From: Pseudonocardia halophobica
Lineage (GTDB): Bacteria; Actinomycetota; Actinomycetes; Mycobacteriales; Pseudonocardiaceae
Reading direction: 5' to 3'
Length of the DNA: 64,000 nucleotides
NCBI RefSeq assembly: GCF_027922425.1
Contig: NZ_BSFQ01000001.1
Coordinates: forward strand, 124,001-188,000
Shown: piece after piece, positions 52,201 through 62,117 of the stretch
Position numbering within the stretch: the stretch's first letter is position 1
Layout: each line of letters begins with the position of its first letter
Position numbers and translations under genes: made by a program
The notes under the pieces: model-generated
What the model saw: the letters and a program-made list of their open reading frames with translations, nothing else
The model's database searches: none
Told to the model about the DNA's origin: nothing

Positions 52201-52444
52201 CGCCGCCCTCGAGGGGCTGGCCTGCGTCGCGGTCGCCCGGGGCGACGCCGCCCGGGCCGCCCGGCTGCTGGGAGCGGCCGCGGCCGACCGGGACCGGACC
52301 GGGCATCCGGCCGACGCCGTCGAGCAGGAGGCCGCGGACCGCGCCCGGTCCGGCGCGCGCACGGCACTCGGTGAGCAGGCCTTCGCCGAGGCGCTCGCCG
52401 ACGCGCGCCGCACGGGCCCCGGCCCGCTGACCTGCGGGGACTGA
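49256..52444 (+). CDS. AfsR/SARP-type regulator: OmpR-like DNA-binding, BTAD, NB-ARC ATPase and TPR
   Basis: A 1062-residue STAND regulator. Residues 1-95 are the Trans_reg_C winged helix (starting IEVRLLGPVSVVVDG), 96-240 the bacterial transcriptional activation domain (RDAEVLAEVEPLVAAHPLRE), and about 265-560 an NB-ARC ATPase with Walker A GPGGAGKTT, Walker B LLLVVDNCEHV and GLPLALELAAAR. From about 620 to the end are TPR-like helices. Such proteins activate nearby genes upon an unknown signal plus ATP. GTG 49256 is chosen by family N-terminus. Targets may be the divergent DUF4188 gene or the metal-binding cluster downstream. Confidence 0.92.
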   Translation: MIEVRLLGPVSVVVDGNGRDVGRSSERALLALLALRTGTVVSSARLIDDLWGEQLPDDPANALQTRVSKLRRALAAAGAAGVVATRSPGYVLDLGSARVDALRAAELVELARRADPDRAEALHTEALGLWRGEPLAEFTGEGWAGPEQARLAELRLTAVEERARLRLAAGRDAEVLAEVEPLVAAHPLRERLRAHQMTALYRAGRQAEALEAYADLRRALADELGLDPSPELEAVHEAVLRRHPDLDPPAVARPRPHAPLPARLTAVLGRGEELERVAQLCRDRRLVTLTGPGGAGKTTLATEAARTVTHRFPDGVVLVELAGVEDPARVPAAVVDALGLAGDAAVDPAERLVGALRGSRLLLVVDNCEHVVDACAVLVERLLAGCPSVHVLASSREALAVPGEVQLPVRPLPVPPAGAAPDELAANDAVRLFAERAWAARPDFVLDDSTLGPVAEICRRLDGLPLALELAAARVAVLPVDRIAQRLSDRFALLTAGPRTAAARHRTLQATLDWSHTLLDDEERVLFRRLAVFRGSWTLEEAEAACAGDPLPAGAVLDVLDRLVARSLVVDAHGGDGRFRMLETVRAYAGRRLDEAGERPVFARRHAEAVLAVAEAAAPLLRGRDQHTALARLRAERDNVDAALTWALDHVADAPDVALRLVGALGWWWYFGRHDEGRRVVDAVLGAAEGVVGGSPAARAVAHQAASLVWRPGACVVHPSARCAQEAAVSLAAAEEAGAVGPATYARILLAVEGVTGADPAGAEELLTAAEQALHRAGDEWGLALTTFVRAEIGFRTGSVPLAEAERLAVRAADGFAGLGDRWGHSAVLGHHGTAVRLSGRPAEAVPLIERSARLATELGLLLTLQWMQAELAYCALLLGDRDRALERCAEAEDTARRLGAGPGAEFAALVRGIDARRRGDLAGARSVLTAAVDHLAAAGIGGLAAALAVQLGHVLELSGELAAAERTHHRALELGGAAARPAALEGLACVAVARGDAARAARLLGAAAADRDRTGHPADAVEQEAADRARSGARTALGEQAFAEALADARRTGPGPLTCGD

Positions 52445-52572
52445 CCCGACCGCGGCACCTGTCCCGACCTGGCCGGCCCGGACAGCGCGGGGACAGTGGC
52501 CGGACAGCGGCCCCGCCGACCCTTCTCCCAGGCGTCCGAACCGCGGACGCGACCGGAGGAGGGATCGTCGCC

Positions 52573-52773
52573 GTGGGAGTACTCGAGCTGCGGGTGCCGG
52601 ACATGACCTGCGAGCACTGCGTCCGCGCCGTCTCCGCCGGGATCGGCGACGTCGTCGGTGTCACCTCCGTCGAGGTCGACCTGCCCGCCCGGACCGTGCG
52701 CGTGTCCGGTGCCGCCGCCCCGGAGCGGGTGCGCGCCGCCGTCGCCCGCGCCGGGCACCGCTGCGCGCCCTGA
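52573..52773 (+). CDS. Heavy-metal-associated (HMA) domain protein
   Basis: A 66-residue CopZ-like protein that is one HMA domain. Metal-binding CxxC occurs in PDMTCEHCVRAV, followed by VTSVEVDLPARTV. It would bind Cu(I) or another soft metal. A second Cys near the C-terminus (HRCAP) is unusual. GGAGGAGGG lies nine bases before GTG 52573. It is followed by two small membrane proteins on the same strand, with no P-type ATPase nearby. Confidence 0.9.
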   Translation: MGVLELRVPDMTCEHCVRAVSAGIGDVVGVTSVEVDLPARTVRVSGAAAPERVRAAVARAGHRCAP

Positions 52774-52813
52774 CCGCGCCCGTCCCCACCGCCTATCGAC
52801 ATCGGAGACCCTC

Positions 52814-53236
52814 GTGAAGACGCTGCTCCGCCCCACCACCCCGACCGGCCACCTCGTCCGCCACTACCTGGAGATGGTCGTGGCGATGATCGTCGGCATG
52901 GTCGCGCTCGGCCCGCTGTGGTCCCTCGCCGGCGACGCCCTCGGCTGGACCCCGGTGCTCCACGCCACCGAGCCCGCGGTCCTGATCATGGCCACGAACA
53001 TGTCCGTCGCGATGTGCGCGTGGATGCGGTTCCGCGGCCACGGGTGGCGGGCGACCCTCGAGATGGCCGCCTCGATGTACCTGCCGTTCCTCGTGCTGTT
53101 CCCGCCGCTGTGGGCCGGCCTGATCTCCGCAGGCACCGTCATGGTCGGCGGCCACGTGCTGATGCTGCCCGCGATGGCCGCGGCGATGCTGCTCCGTCGC
53201 AGGGAGTACACCGGCCACTGCCCGGCGCGGTCCTGA
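52814..53236 (+). CDS. Met-rich four-TM membrane protein
   Basis: A 140-residue membrane protein of unknown function. Four TM segments are seen: MVVAMIVGMVALGPLWSL, AVLIMATNMSVAMCAWM, EMAASMYLPFLVLFPPLW and VMVGGHVLMLPAMAAAML. Fourteen or so Met and several His residues line them. Homologues are sometimes mislabelled FliP. Coupling to the HMA gene 40 bases upstream suggests a soft-metal role, by inference. GTG 52814 has GGAG upstream. Confidence 0.78.
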   Translation: MKTLLRPTTPTGHLVRHYLEMVVAMIVGMVALGPLWSLAGDALGWTPVLHATEPAVLIMATNMSVAMCAWMRFRGHGWRATLEMAASMYLPFLVLFPPLWAGLISAGTVMVGGHVLMLPAMAAAMLLRRREYTGHCPARS

Positions 53237-53300
53237 CCCCTCCCCTTCCCTCGCCGCCGGGCGCGTCACGCCCGGCCGCCACTCCCGAAAGGAACCGATC

Positions 53301-53771
53301 ATGGTGGTCGAACTGCTCGTCGAGGGTGCCGTCGGCGGCGCCTTCTGGTCGCTCGTCGGCATCGCCCTGTCCCGCTACGTCCGCGACATCGCCGGGCGCA
53401 TCCTGCTCGCCGCCGTGCTGATCGCCGCAGCCGTGTTCTACGTCGTGTTCGCCGCGCAGGGCGACGCCGGCGGCGCCTGGCTGGCCGCCGAGGTCGTCGG
53501 GATCCTGGTCTACGGCGGGATGGCCGTGCTCGGGATCCGGCGCTCGCCGTACTGGCTCGCGGCGGCCTGGGCGCTGCACCCGGTGTGGGACGTCGTGCTG
53601 CACAACATCGGTCCTGGCCGCGCCTTCGCGCCCGAGCCGTACACGATCGCCTGTCTGAGCTGGGACCTCGTGGTGGCCGCGGCCATCGCGGTGGCCTACG
53701 GAACGGGCTTCGTCGGCGACCGTCGCACGCGCCCCGCACCCGCCGACGCGGTGGCGGTCGACGCCGGCTGA
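53301..53771 (+). CDS. DUF6010-like membrane protein
   Basis: A 156-residue protein with four to five TM segments (GAFWSLVGIALSRYV, ILLAAVLIAAAVFYVVFAA, WLAAEVVGILVYGGMAVLGI, WLAAAWALHPVWDVVLH, DLVVAAAIAVAYGTGF). The conserved-looking WALHPVWD motif fits the DUF6010 group; the function is unknown. AAAGGAA precedes ATG 53301. It ends the HMA cluster and is followed by a terminator. Confidence 0.78.
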   Translation: MVVELLVEGAVGGAFWSLVGIALSRYVRDIAGRILLAAVLIAAAVFYVVFAAQGDAGGAWLAAEVVGILVYGGMAVLGIRRSPYWLAAAWALHPVWDVVLHNIGPGRAFAPEPYTIACLSWDLVVAAAIAVAYGTGFVGDRRTRPAPADAVAVDAG

Positions 53772-53782
53772 TCCCACGGAGC

Positions 53783-53812
53783 AGCGGACCGGCCCGGAGG
53801 GGCCGGGCCGCT
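53783..53812. terminator. GC-rich hairpin between convergent genes
   Basis: AGCGGACCGGCC (53783-53794) pairs with GGCCGGGCCGCT (53801-53812) except for one internal mismatch. It lies between the DUF6010-like and L,D-transpeptidase stops. Confidence 0.75.
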
Positions 53813-53842
53813 GTCGTGTCCGGGCCGCTTCCGTGCCGGGCG

Positions 53843-54433
53843 CTACTGGTGGGCCGGGGCCGGCTGCGGGTTGCGGGCCGCCATCTCCTCCGACGCCTTG
53901 ACGACCTGCACCATGTCGCCGATCTGCAGGTAGGTGAACCAGGCCTCGGCGTCGGCGGGCTCCAGGTGGATGCACCCGGCCGACGACCGGTCCGGGCTGC
54001 CGGAGTGGAAGGCGATGCCGCCGTCGTTGAAGAACACCGACCACGGCATCGGGGCCGGGTCGCCGTTGGGCAGCCGCGACTCCTGGCTCAGGTGGTCCTT
54101 CTCCTTGCGGTAGACGCGCAGGGAGTGGCCGATCGGGGTCTCCTGGCCGTTGCCGCCGGACGAGATGCGGACCGGGCCGCGCGTGACCTTCCCGTCCTGG
54201 ATCAGCCAGGCCTGCTGGGACTCCAGGTCCACGCAGGCCTTGGCCGAGACCGAGCAGGGTGTGCCCTCCACCAGCGGCTCCGCGTGCGCCCGCTGCGCGG
54301 CGGGCGACTCGGCGAATGCGGGGCCGGCGACCAGGGCGCCGCCGAGCCCGATCGCGGCCACGACGGTCGCGAGGACCGCCCTGCGTGTGCCGGTGCGTGT
54401 ACCGGTGGCTGATGCGAAGCGCCGCGTACCCAA
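53843..54433 (-). CDS. Secreted L,D-transpeptidase (YkuD domain)
   Basis: A 196-residue exported enzyme that forms 3-3 cross-links in peptidoglycan or attaches proteins. A signal peptide (RRAVLATVVAAIGLGGALVA, cleavage near AFA) precedes the YkuD domain, which starts VDLESQQAWLIQDGKV and carries the active site FHSGSPDRSSAGCIHL with Cys154 and its His. No Ig-like domains are present, so it is a minimal form. TTG 54433 is chosen because AGGAG lies nine bases upstream and the signal peptide then begins correctly. Confidence 0.92.
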   Translation of the reverse strand: MGTRRFASATGTRTGTRRAVLATVVAAIGLGGALVAGPAFAESPAAQRAHAEPLVEGTPCSVSAKACVDLESQQAWLIQDGKVTRGPVRISSGGNGQETPIGHSLRVYRKEKDHLSQESRLPNGDPAPMPWSVFFNDGGIAFHSGSPDRSSAGCIHLEPADAEAWFTYLQIGDMVQVVKASEEMAARNPQPAPAHQ

Positions 54434-54619
54434 GCCCTGCCGCTCCTCGTGTCGGTGTGGTGGCTTCCGAGAGGAAGACGCCCACACACCCTCCGGGGTT
54501 GCTCGGTCACCGTGAGTAGATATCCGTCGAGAACCGAGCATCGGGTCCAACGCCCGCGCACCCACACGGGAAACGCCCGCGCCGCGGCCGGTCACCCGGA
54601 GGCGCCGAACGGCGGGTTC

Positions 54620-55378
54620 TCACCCGAACGCCACGTGGTGCAGCCAGAGGTCGAGCAGCGCGGCGTCGCCCGCGACCTGCAGGCCCGCCCCGTCGTGCCG
54701 CCGGTAGATCAGCAGGAGCAGGTCCGTGAGCGGTGCCCGGACCGTCACGGCGGCCTCCCCCGCCCCCCGCCGCCAGGTGATGACCGGGCCGGTGAGGTCG
54801 ACGAACCACGCGGCGTCGCGGTCGGTGGCCTCCAGCGCGAGCGTGCGGCCGGGGGCGAGCAGGTCCCGCTTCTCCGGACGGAGATCGAAGTGCTGCGGGA
54901 GGACGTCGAGCTCCATCCACTCGTCCACGGCGTCGAGCGCCACCTCCGGCTCGACCGCGAACGGGGTGCCCGCGGCGAGGGCGGTGTCGGCCCGGTGCAT
55001 CAGCGTCTCGTGGGCGAAGCGCCGGGCCCAGAAGGTGGTGCTGCGGAAGTGGAAGGGGCCCCAGACCTCGGCGCCCGGCCCGGCGGCGCGCAGGGTGGCG
55101 GCCAGTCCCTGGGCGCCCTCGCGCAGGTCGTCGGCCGGTAGGGGTCCGCTGTCGTCGCCCAGGACGTCCCGCACGATCGTGTCGTCGGGGAACGCCGTCG
55201 CGCGGGTCCGGACGATCTGCTCGGCCCACCGGTGCCCGCCGTCGACGTGCCGCGCGAGCGCGCCCAGGGTCCAGCCCGGGCACGACGGCACGGGTGCGCG
55301 CAGGTCGGCGCCGCCGGCGTCGCGGACGAGCAGGTCCGTCTGCGTGACGATCTCGGTGCAGTGGCGGTCGAAGTCCAT
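54620..55378 (-). CDS. Maleylpyruvate isomerase N-terminal/TIGR03083 family protein
   Basis: A 252-residue DinB-like four-helix protein followed by a C-terminal SCP2-like domain. Such proteins are metal-dependent, mycothiol-using transferases or isomerases. Likely metal ligands are His in ARHVDGGHRWAE and in FAHETLMHRAD. SCPGWTLGALARH matches the family entry motif. The substrate is unknown. ATG 55378 has GGGGAGGA upstream. It diverges from a second member of the superfamily at 55485. Confidence 0.88.
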   Translation of the reverse strand: MDFDRHCTEIVTQTDLLVRDAGGADLRAPVPSCPGWTLGALARHVDGGHRWAEQIVRTRATAFPDDTIVRDVLGDDSGPLPADDLREGAQGLAATLRAAGPGAEVWGPFHFRSTTFWARRFAHETLMHRADTALAAGTPFAVEPEVALDAVDEWMELDVLPQHFDLRPEKRDLLAPGRTLALEATDRDAAWFVDLTGPVITWRRGAGEAAVTVRAPLTDLLLLIYRRHDGAGLQVAGDAALLDLWLHHVAFG

Positions 55379-55484
55379 CGGGTCCTCCCCTACGGATGTG
55401 GTGTCGGGGAGTGGTCGGAGCCGGTCCGCCGTCCTCGACATCTCCCCCCTCGCGCGTCCTTCGTCCGGGTGGTTGGCTCCCGGC

Positions 55485-56147
55485 GTGGACCCCATCGACG
55501 AGTGGACGCAGGCACAGCAGCGGGTCGTGGCGCTGGTCTCCGCGGCGCCCGACCCCGAGGTGCGGGTGCCGGCCTGCCCGGACTGGACGGTGCGCGACCT
55601 CTTCTCGCACATGGTCGGCCTGGGCGCGGACGTCGTCGCCGGCGACGAGCCCGACGACCACAACGAGACGTGGACGGCCGCGCAGGTGGAGAAGCGGCGC
55701 GGGCACACCGTCGCCGAGCTCGTCGCCGAGTGGCAGGAGGTCGCCGAGCCGCTTCGCGGGTGGATGCGCGACCACGGCGCCCGGCCGCTCGGCGACGTGA
55801 TCATCCACGAGCAGGACCTGCGCGGCGCGCTGCACGAGCCCGGAGCCCGCGACACCCCGGGCCTGCAGGCGATCCGGGACCGCTTCGCCGGGCGGCTGGC
55901 CGACCGGCTGCCGGACGGGCCGTCGGTCGCCCTCGTCGGCGAGACGTGGCAGTGGACCGCGACCGGCACCGTCGACGAGGCCCCGGTGCTGATCCGTGCC
56001 TCGGACTTCGACCTGGCCCGCCTGCTGATGACCCGCCGCTCCGCCGCCCAGCTCGCGCGCTGGACCGAGCGGGGCGACGTCGGCCCCCACCGCTCGGCCT
56101 TCGAGTCCCTCGGCGCGCTCCCGGCGCACGACCTGACCGACGGGTAG
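55485..56147 (+). CDS. Maleylpyruvate isomerase/TIGR03083-like protein
   Basis: A 220-residue relative of the preceding divergent protein. The family motif ACPDWTVRDLFSHMVGLGAD is followed by IIHEQDLRGALHEPG, carrying the metal-ligand His and acidic residues, and a short C-terminal SCP2-like part (GETWQWTATGTVDEAPVLIRAS). It probably uses mycothiol, but the reaction is unknown. GTG 55485 follows TTGGCT by six bases, consistent with a leaderless mRNA. It nearly abuts the convergent small gene at 56149. Confidence 0.87.
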   Translation: MDPIDEWTQAQQRVVALVSAAPDPEVRVPACPDWTVRDLFSHMVGLGADVVAGDEPDDHNETWTAAQVEKRRGHTVAELVAEWQEVAEPLRGWMRDHGARPLGDVIIHEQDLRGALHEPGARDTPGLQAIRDRFAGRLADRLPDGPSVALVGETWQWTATGTVDEAPVLIRASDFDLARLLMTRRSAAQLARWTERGDVGPHRSAFESLGALPAHDLTDG

Positions 56148-56148
56148 C

Positions 56149-56382
56149 TCAGTCGCCGGCGCCGTCGCGCAGGGTCAGGACCACCCGCAGGACGTGCTCG
56201 ACGGCGGACTCGAACAGGGCGCCGCGCAGCTCGCCGCGGGTCGCGAGGTTCTGCGAGGCGAACTGGAGCATGCGCTCGGGCCCGACCCGGCGCACGACCA
56301 GCGCCGCGATCTCCTCGAGGTCCAGCCCGGGGTTGTCCAGGCGGGCGAGCGCGAACTCGACCACCAGCTCCTCCTCGGTCAC
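56149..56382 (-). CDS. Small acidic hypothetical protein
   Basis: A 77-residue helical protein (ELVVEFALARLDNPGLDLEEIAALVVRR) of unknown function. No membrane segment or metal motif is seen. GAGGAGGGGAGC immediately precedes GTG 56382, and third-position GC is high, supporting a real gene. The following 262 bases (56383-56644) contain no feature I can support. Confidence 0.65.
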   Translation of the reverse strand: MTEEELVVEFALARLDNPGLDLEEIAALVVRRVGPERMLQFASQNLATRGELRGALFESAVEHVLRVVLTLRDGAGD

Positions 56383-56644
56383 GCTCCCCTCCTCTCCCCA
56401 CGCCCATCATCCCCCGGCCCGCTCCCGGGCCGTCCACCACGCGCAGTTCGTGGGGCCGCACCCATCGTGGCTCGTCCGTCCGGCGGCTGTGGCGGTGCCG
56501 CGGGTGCCACAGCATGAGGGATCGACGCGTCCCGGTCCCCGGCACTGCCGGTCGGGCGTTCGTGCACCACCACCCGCGAGCCCCTCCAAGCGTCGGAGAA
56601 GACCATGCGCCCCGGTGTCGGGCGGTGTCGATCCCTGCGTGGCC

Positions 56645-56764
56645 GTGCCTCGCTGGCGGCACGGTGAGCAGACGGTGAACGCCCTGATCAGCACGGTGGC
56701 CAACCAGATCTACACCCTGCCGCAGCAGGCCGAGCCGCCGGCGCCGCCGACCACGACACGGTGA
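56645..56764 (+). CDS. Possible 39-residue small protein upstream of furA
   Basis: An open frame from GTG 56645, or GTG 56675, to TGA 56762-56764. In the last 29 codons almost every third base is G or C, as in real genes here. The peptide has a hydrophobic part ([15 protein letters not shown]) and a Pro-rich tail ([10 protein letters not shown]). No good ribosome site is seen. It ends 13 bases before the fur operator-like repeat and could be a leader peptide or chance. Confidence 0.3.
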   Translation: MPRWRHGEQTVNALISTVANQIYTLPQQAEPPAPPTTTR

Positions 56765-56777
56765 CGGCGCCACTCTT

Positions 56778-56792
56778 CTGGACTTGATCCAG
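56778..56792. promoter_or_regulatory. Inverted repeat before furA
   Basis: CTGGA-CTTGA-TCCAG is a perfect 5-5-5 repeat, with GACT/AGTC also mirrored around it. It lies 28 bases before the furA start chosen, at the place where FurA/CatR autoregulatory boxes are found in actinobacterial furA-katG operons. Confidence 0.5.
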
Positions 56793-56819
56793 TCAGCTTT
56801 CCGTGGTGGGATCGACGCC

Positions 56820-57254
56820 GTGCCGAGCCGCGCGCAGATCGAGCGTTCCCTCCGCGAGGCGGCGCTGCGTGTCACCGCGCCACGCAGGGCCGTGTTGTCG
56901 GCCGTGCACGAGCACCCGCACGCCGACACCGAGACCCTGCTCGCGGCGGCCCGGGCTCGGCTCGGGTCGGTGTCCCACCAGGCCGTGTACGACGTCCTGC
57001 GTGCCCTGACCGACGCCGGACTGGTCCGCCGCATCCAGCCGGCCGGATCGGTGGCCCGTTACGAGGCGCGGGTGGGCGACAACCACCACCACCTCGTGTG
57101 CCGCGCCTGCGGCACGGTGCGGGACGTCGACTGCGCCGTCGGGGAGCCGCCCTGCCTGACCGCCGTCGACGACGGAGGCTTCGCGATCGACGAGGCCGAG
57201 GTCGTGTACTGGGGCCTCTGCCCCGCCTGCCAGTCCCCGCCCGCGGGCCGCTGA
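56820..57254 (+). CDS. furA: Fur-family regulator of the FurA/CatR peroxide-sensing type
   Basis: A 144-residue repressor. The DNA-binding helix is [21 protein letters not shown]. The metal/dimer domain has [13 protein letters not shown] and a C-terminal CPAC, giving two CxxC pairs for structural zinc. It lies 81 bases before katG, the classic actinobacterial arrangement in which FurA represses itself and katG until oxidised by peroxide. GTG 56820 is preferred; TTG 56784 would start inside the operator-like repeat. Confidence 0.92.
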   Translation: MPSRAQIERSLREAALRVTAPRRAVLSAVHEHPHADTETLLAAARARLGSVSHQAVYDVLRALTDAGLVRRIQPAGSVARYEARVGDNHHHLVCRACGTVRDVDCAVGEPPCLTAVDDGGFAIDEAEVVYWGLCPACQSPPAGR

Positions 57255-57335
57255 GCGCGCCCACCACCGACCAGACCGCACCCACCACCAGGCCGGCCCT
57301 CCGGGACCGGCGTTCCCCGTGAGGAAGGACCTGAC

Positions 57336-59570
<2,235 letters not shown>

Positions 59571-59581
59571 CCCGACTTTCC

Positions 59582-59622
59582 GACGCCCCCGGCCCGCCGC
59601 ACCCGCGGCGGTCCGGGGCGTC
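59582..59622 (+). terminator. Long GC-rich hairpin after katG
   Basis: The left arm 59582-59600 and right arm 59605-59622 pair over about 17 positions with one bulge and one mismatch, around an ACCC loop. It starts 12 bases after the katG stop. Confidence 0.8.
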
Positions 59623-59786
59623 CGTCATGGGCGTGCGACCCGCGTCGTCCCGGGGAGGCGCCTTCGTATTCCGCACAGCCCGGACACGCGGTCGTTCGTC
59701 CACGGTGCAGACCGTGCCCGCTGTCGGCGAGGAGACTCGACGGGTTCGAGCGTGGACGCGAACGAGGAACCGCAGGGAGACCTGGT

Positions 59787-60662
59787 GTGCACCGGACCGC
59801 GATCACGATCGGTGATCGGCGCATGATGACGGCCGACACCGGCCGGGGCCCGGCCCCTGCCGTTCGCTGGCTCGAAGGGCCGCACACCGCGCTCGTCCAC
59901 CGGTCCGGGCACGCCGGGGACGAACGCGTCGGGGCCTGGATGGACCGCGAGTTGAGCCAGGGTAGACAGCTCTTCTACAAGCACACCGAACCCGACCCGG
60001 AGGTCCGTCACCGGCTCACCGCGCTGCTCGGCGGTGACGTGCTCGCCTCCGGTCAGGTGAGCCTGATCGAGGCGGCACGCTGTCACGCGGAGACCGCCGG
60101 ACAGCCCGCAGCGCTGCGCAGCTGGCACCTCGCGCTGATCGAGCAGGCCCGCGACGCCGGCCACCGAGGGGTGGCGATCGTGTGCGACGGCACTGCCCTG
60201 CGCACCATCACGCCCGACCCCGCGGCGATGCTGGAACACGAACTCGATCTCACCCGGCTCGCCGCCTCGAACCCGCTCACGGTGCTGTGCTACTACGACA
60301 CCTCGACGGAGACGCCCACGACCCTGCAGCAGGTGGTGGGGGCGCACACCGCGCTGGACGACATCGGGTTCGCGGCCCGCCGCGACCCCGAGGCGCTCAC
60401 GATCTCGGGGGAGATCGACATCAGCAACGCCGACCGGTTCGGCGCCGTCCTGCGCGCCGCCATCGACCACGGCACGCGGACGGTCGAGATCAGCGAGGTG
60501 CGGCATCTGGCCGCGGCCGGATGCCACGTCGTGCTCGACGCACTGCCACGGTTGCGCGCGGCCGGCCAGACCCTCGTCCTGCTCCGCCCCGGGGACTCCG
60601 TGCGGCAGATCCTGGACATCGCCGGGCTGGGCGAGACCGAGAACGTGGTCATCTCTGCATGA
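59787..60662 (+). CDS. MEDS sensory domain fused to STAS domain
   Basis: A 291-residue soluble signalling protein. Residues 25-190 form a MEDS (DcmR-like) domain (GPHTALVHRSGHAGDERV, FYKHTE, VLCYYDTSTE). Residues 200-290 form a STAS domain like anti-sigma antagonists (LTISGEIDISNADRF ... VEISEVRHLAAAGC). Where SpoIIAA has DSSG with the phosphorylated Ser, this protein has AAAG, so standard kinase control is lost. GTG 59787 follows GGGAG by about seven bases. An HATPase gene 60 bases downstream is the likely partner. Confidence 0.85.
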   Translation: MHRTAITIGDRRMMTADTGRGPAPAVRWLEGPHTALVHRSGHAGDERVGAWMDRELSQGRQLFYKHTEPDPEVRHRLTALLGGDVLASGQVSLIEAARCHAETAGQPAALRSWHLALIEQARDAGHRGVAIVCDGTALRTITPDPAAMLEHELDLTRLAASNPLTVLCYYDTSTETPTTLQQVVGAHTALDDIGFAARRDPEALTISGEIDISNADRFGAVLRAAIDHGTRTVEISEVRHLAAAGCHVVLDALPRLRAAGQTLVLLRPGDSVRQILDIAGLGETENVVISA

Positions 60663-60722
60663 GACACCGGTGACGGGTAACTCCGCCCTCGCCCCAATCG
60701 GCGAGAGGGGAGGCGGACCGTC

Positions 60723-61124
60723 GTGCAGCCCCGGGGACGAGTCGTGTCCGTGGAGCTCAGCGACGCCGACCCGTGCATCCTCGCCGACCTGCGGGAGTGG
60801 GTGCACGAGCTGCTCACCGACGCCGCGGCTCCCGAACCGGCGATCACGGCGACGCTGAGCATCCTGACCGAGCTGGTGACGAACGCCCTGACCCACGGCG
60901 CACCTGCCGGGCAGTGCCGCCTGCGCCTCGTCCCCGGCAGGGTCCTCCGCATGGAGATCGACGACCGGAGCCCGCAGGCGGCCACCGTCGCCGACCGCAC
61001 GAGGAGACCACCGGGGTCAGGTGGCTTCGGACTTCTGATCGTGCAGAGCCTGGCCAGCGCCTGGGGCCAGGTGCCCCACCCACCCGGGGGCAAGACCGTC
61101 TGGGCCGAGATCAGCCTCCGGTAG
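60723..61124 (+). CDS. RsbW/SpoIIAB-like HATPase protein
   Basis: A 133-residue GHKL ATPase of the anti-sigma/serine-kinase type. The N-box is ELVTNALTHG, the G1-like segment is EIDDRSP and the G2-like loop is GSGGFGLLIVQSL. Such proteins bind a sigma factor or phosphorylate a STAS antagonist; no sigma gene is adjacent. GGGGAGG lies nine bases before GTG 60723. The upstream STAS partner lacks the phospho-acceptor Ser, so any interaction would be by binding alone. Confidence 0.88.
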   Translation: MQPRGRVVSVELSDADPCILADLREWVHELLTDAAAPEPAITATLSILTELVTNALTHGAPAGQCRLRLVPGRVLRMEIDDRSPQAATVADRTRRPPGSGGFGLLIVQSLASAWGQVPHPPGGKTVWAEISLR

Positions 61125-61136
61125 GGGCCGACGTCC

Positions 61137-62117
61137 TCACGCCGACGACCGGAACGTCGTGATCATCCCTTCGCGCAGGGTGCGGCTGGGGAGCTCGCCG
61201 TAGGCGGTGCGGTACTGCTGCGTGAACCGGGAGTGGGTGAACCCCCACCGTGCGGCGACGGTGGCGACGGTCCGACCGTCGTCGGCGGTGGCAGCGCAGA
61301 GCTCGTCGCGGGCGTGGTCGAGGCGGACGCGGCGCAGGTAGCGCATGGGGGTGGTGTCCAGATGGCGCCGGAAGGCGAGTTGCAGGCCGCGGGGGGTGAC
61401 ACAGGCGGCACGGGCGATGTCGGTCAGCGTGAGCTCGAGATCGGGATTGGCGTCGATGAAGGCGACGGCACGGCGCACGGTGGACGGGCTGGCGTCGTGC
61501 CGGTCGGTGGTGCTCGGCGTGGACACTGCGGTGGTCGGGAAGGTCTGGAGGACGCGCGCGGCCAGATACTGGCTCGCGGTGGAGACCACCAGCGGCGCCT
61601 GGGCCGCGTCGGGGGCGTCCAGCACGCTGTCGCGCACGTAGGCGACGGAGCGTCGCAGCTGCAGCGCTGCCTCTCGGGAGACCGGCCGGTGGTCGAGCAC
61701 GCGCACCGGGTCTGCCTCGTCCGCCTTCCCGGTCGCCGCCACGCGGGTCAGGAGGGCGGGGTCGATCAGGGTGAACTGCAGGCGGGTGGCGTGTGCGACC
61801 CCGGCGTAGGGGAGATCGGGCCGGCTGATCAGGAACTGGTCGCCGGGACCGAACACCTCGAAGCCGCCCTCGCCCTCCCTGCGGATGGTGTTGGAGACGA
61901 CATCGCAGATGATCATGAGCCCCTGGGGCTCGGCGGAGTAGCCGATGTCGAAGCTGTAGTCGAGATCGTCGAAGCTGATCTCGGGCGCCATCACGCGCCG
62001 GGTGATCTGCGCGCGGGTGCGCGCGCCGACCGCGCCGATGCGCATCCGGGAGTACAACCTGCTCACGGTCGCCTCGACCAGGCCGACATCGTTGCTGTCG
62101 AAGGTCAACGGTTCCAC
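61137..62117 (-). CDS. AraC-family transcriptional regulator
   Basis: A 326-residue activator. The N-terminal ligand/dimer domain resembles the AraC_binding_2 (XylS/FeaR-like) group. The C-terminal double helix-turn-helix includes LTLTDIARAACVTPRGLQLAFRRHL and ATVAARWGFTHSRFTQQYRTAYGELPSRTLR, the latter close to the family signature. GTG 62117 has GGAGGAG seven bases upstream. It is transcribed in the same direction as the SnoaL-like and SDR genes and may regulate them. Confidence 0.92.
   Translation of the reverse strand: MEPLTFDSNDVGLVEATVSRLYSRMRIGAVGARTRAQITRRVMAPEISFDDLDYSFDIGYSAEPQGLMIICDVVSNTIRREGEGGFEVFGPGDQFLISRPDLPYAGVAHATRLQFTLIDPALLTRVAATGKADEADPVRVLDHRPVSREAALQLRRSVAYVRDSVLDAPDAAQAPLVVSTASQYLAARVLQTFPTTAVSTPSTTDRHDASPSTVRRAVAFIDANPDLELTLTDIARAACVTPRGLQLAFRRHLDTTPMRYLRRVRLDHARDELCAATADDGRTVATVAARWGFTHSRFTQQYRTAYGELPSRTLREGMITTFRSSA

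Noticed and set aside
56379..56606. 75-codon minus-strand frame between the small acidic protein and furA
   Set aside because: It overlaps the start region of the better-supported gene at 56149-56382, has no recognisable motif and a composition like shadow frames.
59627..59815. 62-codon frame after katG
   Set aside because: It begins just behind the katG terminator, has Arg/Thr-rich shadow composition and overlaps the start region of the MEDS-STAS gene.
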